Made by a program: the position numbers and the translations under genes
Shown: positions 61,740 through 64,000 of the stretch, piece by piece
How positions within the stretch are numbered: the stretch's first letter is position 1
How the letters are laid out: every line of letters starts with the position of its first letter
Notes under the pieces: generated by a model
What the model was told of the DNA's origin: nothing
Databases searched by the model: none
What the model saw: only the letters and a program-made list of their open reading frames with translations
NCBI RefSeq assembly: GCF_014650495.1
Contig: NZ_BMVB01000003.1
Coordinates: 62,001 to 126,000, forward strand
Reading direction: 5' to 3'
Origin: Streptomyces cinnamoneus
GTDB taxonomy: Bacteria; Actinomycetota; Actinomycetes; Streptomycetales; Streptomycetaceae
DNA: 64,000 nucleotides

Positions 61740-61874
61740 CTCATGTGCTCTGTTTAGCCCACACTCGCCCCTTCCGCGACCCGAGCCCCGCCGGGGCTCC
61801 CGTCAGCGCCGGCTCCTCGGCCAGGCCCGGAACGGGGTGGACGCGCGCCCGTCTCTGCCGACCGGCGACGGCGC

Positions 61875-62288
61875 CTACGGCTCGGCCCGGCTGATCGGGC
61901 TCCTCGGACACCTCATCGCACGGGCCAGCGCCAGCACGCTCAGACCGAACATCAAGACGCCCAGGGGGACATGGACCGACGGGACGTGTGCGATGCCGAG
62001 CACCACCTGGATCGAGGCGAGTACGAGGAAACCCGACGCGTGCCAGACAGGCCGGGGCGAGCCGCCGCCCGGCTTCCACGCCAGCACCGCCGCGAGCACG
62101 TACAGCATCGACGCCCCGTACATCACCCGGGCTCCGGCACTGTGCAGCGTCTCTCCGTAGGACGAGGTCAGCAGCAGTCCGGCAGAGACCGCCTGAAGGA
62201 AGATGGTCAGGGTCTGCAGGACGATCGCGATCTGCAGGAACGAGGAGCTGCGCTGTGCCTTCGCCGTCTTCGTCGTCTGAGTGGCCAT
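61875..62288 (-). CDS. DUF6220-like four-span membrane protein
   Basis: 137 aa. Four predicted spans: IAIVLQTLTIFLQAVSAGLL, MYGASMLYVLAAVLAWKPGG, GFLVLASIQVVLGIAHVPSV and VPLGVLMFGLSVLALARAM. The pattern with His in the third and fourth spans (HVPSVHVPLG) is that of DUF6220-type proteins. It is divergent from the ECF41-type sigma factor gene with 101 bp between, so it is a probable target of that sigma factor. Function unknown, possibly heme or quinone related. Confidence 0.75.
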   Translation of the reverse strand: MATQTTKTAKAQRSSSFLQIAIVLQTLTIFLQAVSAGLLLTSSYGETLHSAGARVMYGASMLYVLAAVLAWKPGGGSPRPVWHASGFLVLASIQVVLGIAHVPSVHVPLGVLMFGLSVLALARAMRCPRSPISRAEP

Positions 62289-62389
62289 GCCACAGTCCCC
62301 TTTTCCGCCCTCGGGCAGTAGGTCGATAAGGTCTCACCAGTCCGACGACGCGGGCCTGCGAAAGGTAAGGCGAGAGGGCGGCCGAAAGC

Positions 62390-63310
62390 ATGGGGACTGC
62401 CGGAACCAGCACGGATGGGATAGCCGGTGAGCGACGCCACCTGATCAATGTGGCTTACCGGTTGCTCGGTTCGGTGACCGAGGCCGAGGACGCCGTGCAG
62501 GATGCCTTTGCGCGCTGGTACGGGCTGCCACGAGGCCGGCAGGAGGAGATCCTGTCCCCCGGCGCCTGGCTGACGACGGTGACCGGTCGCATCTGCCTGG
62601 ACCTGCTCCGCTCGGCGCGGGCCCGCCGTGAACGCTATGTCGGCGCGTGGCTGCCCGAGCCGCTGCCCGACCGCACCGAGTGGGACCACGCGGGCAGCGC
62701 CAACCCCACCGGCCCTGCGGACCCCGCCGATCAGATCGTCCTGGACGAGTCGGTGACCATGGCCTTCCTCGTCGTCCTGGAGTCGATGACGCCCGCCGAG
62801 CGGGTGGCGTTCGTCCTGCACGACGTCTTCCGGTACCCGTTCACCGAGATCGCCGACGTCCTCGGACGGACCCCCGCGGCCTGCAAACAGCTGGCGGCCT
62901 CCGCCCGGCGGCGGGTGAGCGTGGCGCGCGCTCCGGTGACGGCGACCGGTCAGGCCGGGGTGGTGAAGCACGTCAAAGAGGCATGGGAGGCCAAGGACAT
63001 CGCAGCCCTCGTCGGTCTCCTCGACCCGGCCGCCGTGATGACCGCCGACGGCGGCGGCAAGGTCGGCACCGTCCTGCGCCCCGTCGAGGGCGGCGCGCGC
63101 ATCGCCCAGTACATGGTCGCCATGGCCGACAAGGCTCCGGGGCTCGAACTCCTGGAACGGTCGGTCAACGGTGTACCGGGCCTGGTGGCCCAGCGTGCCG
63201 GCGTCGTCATGACCGTAGCCTCGTTCGACGTCTGCGACGGGCGCGTCACCCGGATCTGGGCGGTCCGCAACCCGGAGAAGCTCCGGCCGTGGCACGACAT
63301 GGCCGGCTAG
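62390..63310 (+). CDS. ECF41-type RNA polymerase sigma factor (SigJ-like)
   Basis: 306 aa. Sigma-70 regions 2 (HLINVAYRLLGSVTEAEDAV, then QDAFARWYG) and 4 (SMTPAERVAFVLHDVFRYPF, then IADVLGRTPAACKQLAASAR). A SnoaL-like domain follows (about 195-300), typical of ECF41 factors, where it acts instead of a separate anti-sigma factor. The ECF41 signature NPDKL near the end appears as NPEKL. WLPEPL links regions 2 and 4. ECF41 genes are usually next to a COE-type (carboxymuconolactone decarboxylase, oxidoreductase or epimerase) target; here only the DUF6220-like gene is divergent. Confidence 0.92.
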   Translation: MGTAGTSTDGIAGERRHLINVAYRLLGSVTEAEDAVQDAFARWYGLPRGRQEEILSPGAWLTTVTGRICLDLLRSARARRERYVGAWLPEPLPDRTEWDHAGSANPTGPADPADQIVLDESVTMAFLVVLESMTPAERVAFVLHDVFRYPFTEIADVLGRTPAACKQLAASARRRVSVARAPVTATGQAGVVKHVKEAWEAKDIAALVGLLDPAAVMTADGGGKVGTVLRPVEGGARIAQYMVAMADKAPGLELLERSVNGVPGLVAQRAGVVMTVASFDVCDGRVTRIWAVRNPEKLRPWHDMAG

Positions 63311-63403
63311 CCCTCGCCCGGCAGAGCCGGAGCCGTGGCGGGTACCGGACGTCACGCCCTGCCCGTCCGCCTCCGCCCCCGGCGGCAGTCCCCATACCCG
63401 CCG

Positions 63404-64000
63404 TCACCCGGCCGCCAGGTGCCGCTTGAGCTCGTCGGTCACCGCCCGCACTCCGGGCGAGGCCCAGCGTCGGCGGTGCCGTGCCAGCTGGACGGGGACG
63501 TCGGGGATCGGCGGGCCCGGTACGACGTCCAGCCGGCCGGCGTGCAGCGCGTCCTCGACGGTGGCGCGGGGCAGCAGGGTGAGGCCGAGCCCGGCCGCCA
63601 CGCACGAACGAGCCGCCTCGATGCTGCCGAAGCGCGTCAGCCGCGTCCGGGAACCCGGAACCGCCAGCAGGCGGTCGGCGAGCCGGTCGCTGTAGGAGCA
63701 GCCCTGTTCGTGGAGGAAGAAGGACTCCCCCGCGAGTTCCTCCCAGGTGACCGGCTCCGTCCGCTGCACGAAAGGATGCCGGGGAGCGCAGACGAGGACC
63801 AACGGTTCGTCCACGAGGTGTTCGACGTCGATGTCGGGAGCGTCGACGCCGTCTTCCAGCAGCAGTGCGACGTCCAGCCGGCCGGCGCGCAGGCCGTCCA
63901 GAGCCTCGGCGGTTCCCGCGGGCCACAGGTCGACTTCGAGACCGGGGTGGAGCCGGCGCAGGGCGGCGATGACACCGGGCAGCCGGGCCGAGCAGAGCGT
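63404..64000 (-). CDS. LysR-family regulator, C-terminal part (5' end cut by window edge)
   Basis: 198 residues of the effector-binding domain are visible: SARLPGVIAALRRLHPGLEV, DVALLLEDG, FFLHEQGCSYSDRLADRLLA and the end VRAVTDELKRHLAAG. The DNA-binding N-terminus lies beyond 64000. It ends convergently with the sigma factor gene, 93 bp away. Target and ligand are unknown. Confidence 0.88.
   Translation of the reverse strand, partial: TLCSARLPGVIAALRRLHPGLEVDLWPAGTAEALDGLRAGRLDVALLLEDGVDAPDIDVEHLVDEPLVLVCAPRHPFVQRTEPVTWEELAGESFFLHEQGCSYSDRLADRLLAVPGSRTRLTRFGSIEAARSCVAAGLGLTLLPRATVEDALHAGRLDVVPGPPIPDVPVQLARHRRRWASPGVRAVTDELKRHLAAG

Noticed and set aside
62390-63310. Sigma factor as part of an anti-sigma operon
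   Set aside because: No anti-sigma gene follows; the fused SnoaL-like C-terminal domain explains the ECF41 type.

Overview
The window is 64 kb of very GC-rich DNA with GTG and TTG starts, purine-rich Shine-Dalgarno sites, small secreted proteins, a SapA-like spore-associated protein, DUF6247/DUF6087-type proteins, and many GntR/LysR/GlxA/TetR regulators. This is what a Streptomyces chromosome looks like, and the density of decayed genes suggests an accessory arm rather than the core. No rRNA or tRNA gene, CRISPR array, intact insertion sequence or replication origin was seen.

Layout. 1-4.5 kb: a divergent HxlR regulator / NmrA-type oxidoreductase pair, a SnoaL-like protein, and argG (argininosuccinate synthase) behind a possible ArgR half-site pair. 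4.5-14.1 kb: a gene graveyard (GNAT, IS5-type transposase, PQQ beta-propeller, CHAT and class IV aminotransferase remnants) in which a few genes are intact: a VOC protein, a secreted protein, a two-gene DUF6247/RelE-like candidate toxin-antitoxin pair, an aspartate racemase-like protein, a membrane-anchored STAND NTPase and a YqeY-like protein. 14.1-22.4 kb: an amidase, a MocR-type PLP regulator divergent from a DUF885 peptidase and LysE-type exporter, and a two-component system. 22.5-28.5 kb: a LysR regulator, a rho-independent terminator, and a tightly packed five-gene operon (class III CoA transferase, enoyl-CoA hydratase, acetoacetate decarboxylase-like, 3-hydroxyacyl-CoA dehydrogenase, acyl-CoA dehydrogenase). 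Together these could activate a short acid, oxidise it to a 3-keto acid and decarboxylate it to a ketone.

28.6-42.4 kb: a SapA-like protein, phosphotransferase and hydrolase remnants, a one-span microprotein, an NmrA-type oxidoreductase, a large secreted protein joining a trypsin-like domain, a ricin-type lectin and an HExxH metallopeptidase, a DinB protein, a metallo-beta-lactamase-fold protein divergent from a GlxA-type regulator, a phosphotransferase, two tandem secreted S33 hydrolases and small hypothetical genes. 42.7-49.3 kb: a secreted glycerophosphodiesterase-like protein, a lipoprotein, azlCD with a divergent Lrp regulator, a MazG-like protein, a decayed alkyl sulfatase, a secreted ricin-type lectin and a LuxR-type regulator. 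50-64 kb: an FAD-dependent oxidoreductase, an unusual double-AsnC regulator divergent from a 2OG-Fe(II)-type oxygenase, small secreted and broken serine-hydrolase genes, a TetR regulator with two palindromic operators in front of a small monooxygenase, a Ddn-like deazaflavin protein, two unknown genes, a cytochrome P450, a polytopic membrane protein, a DUF6220-like membrane protein divergent from an ECF41-type sigma factor, and the C-terminal part of a LysR regulator cut by the window edge.

Most genes are in small units of one to three with a regulator divergent from its likely target; the only long operon is the CoA-ester one. All coordinates, motifs and residue numbers were read by eye from the sequence. 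Family names rest on recognised motifs, not on database searches.
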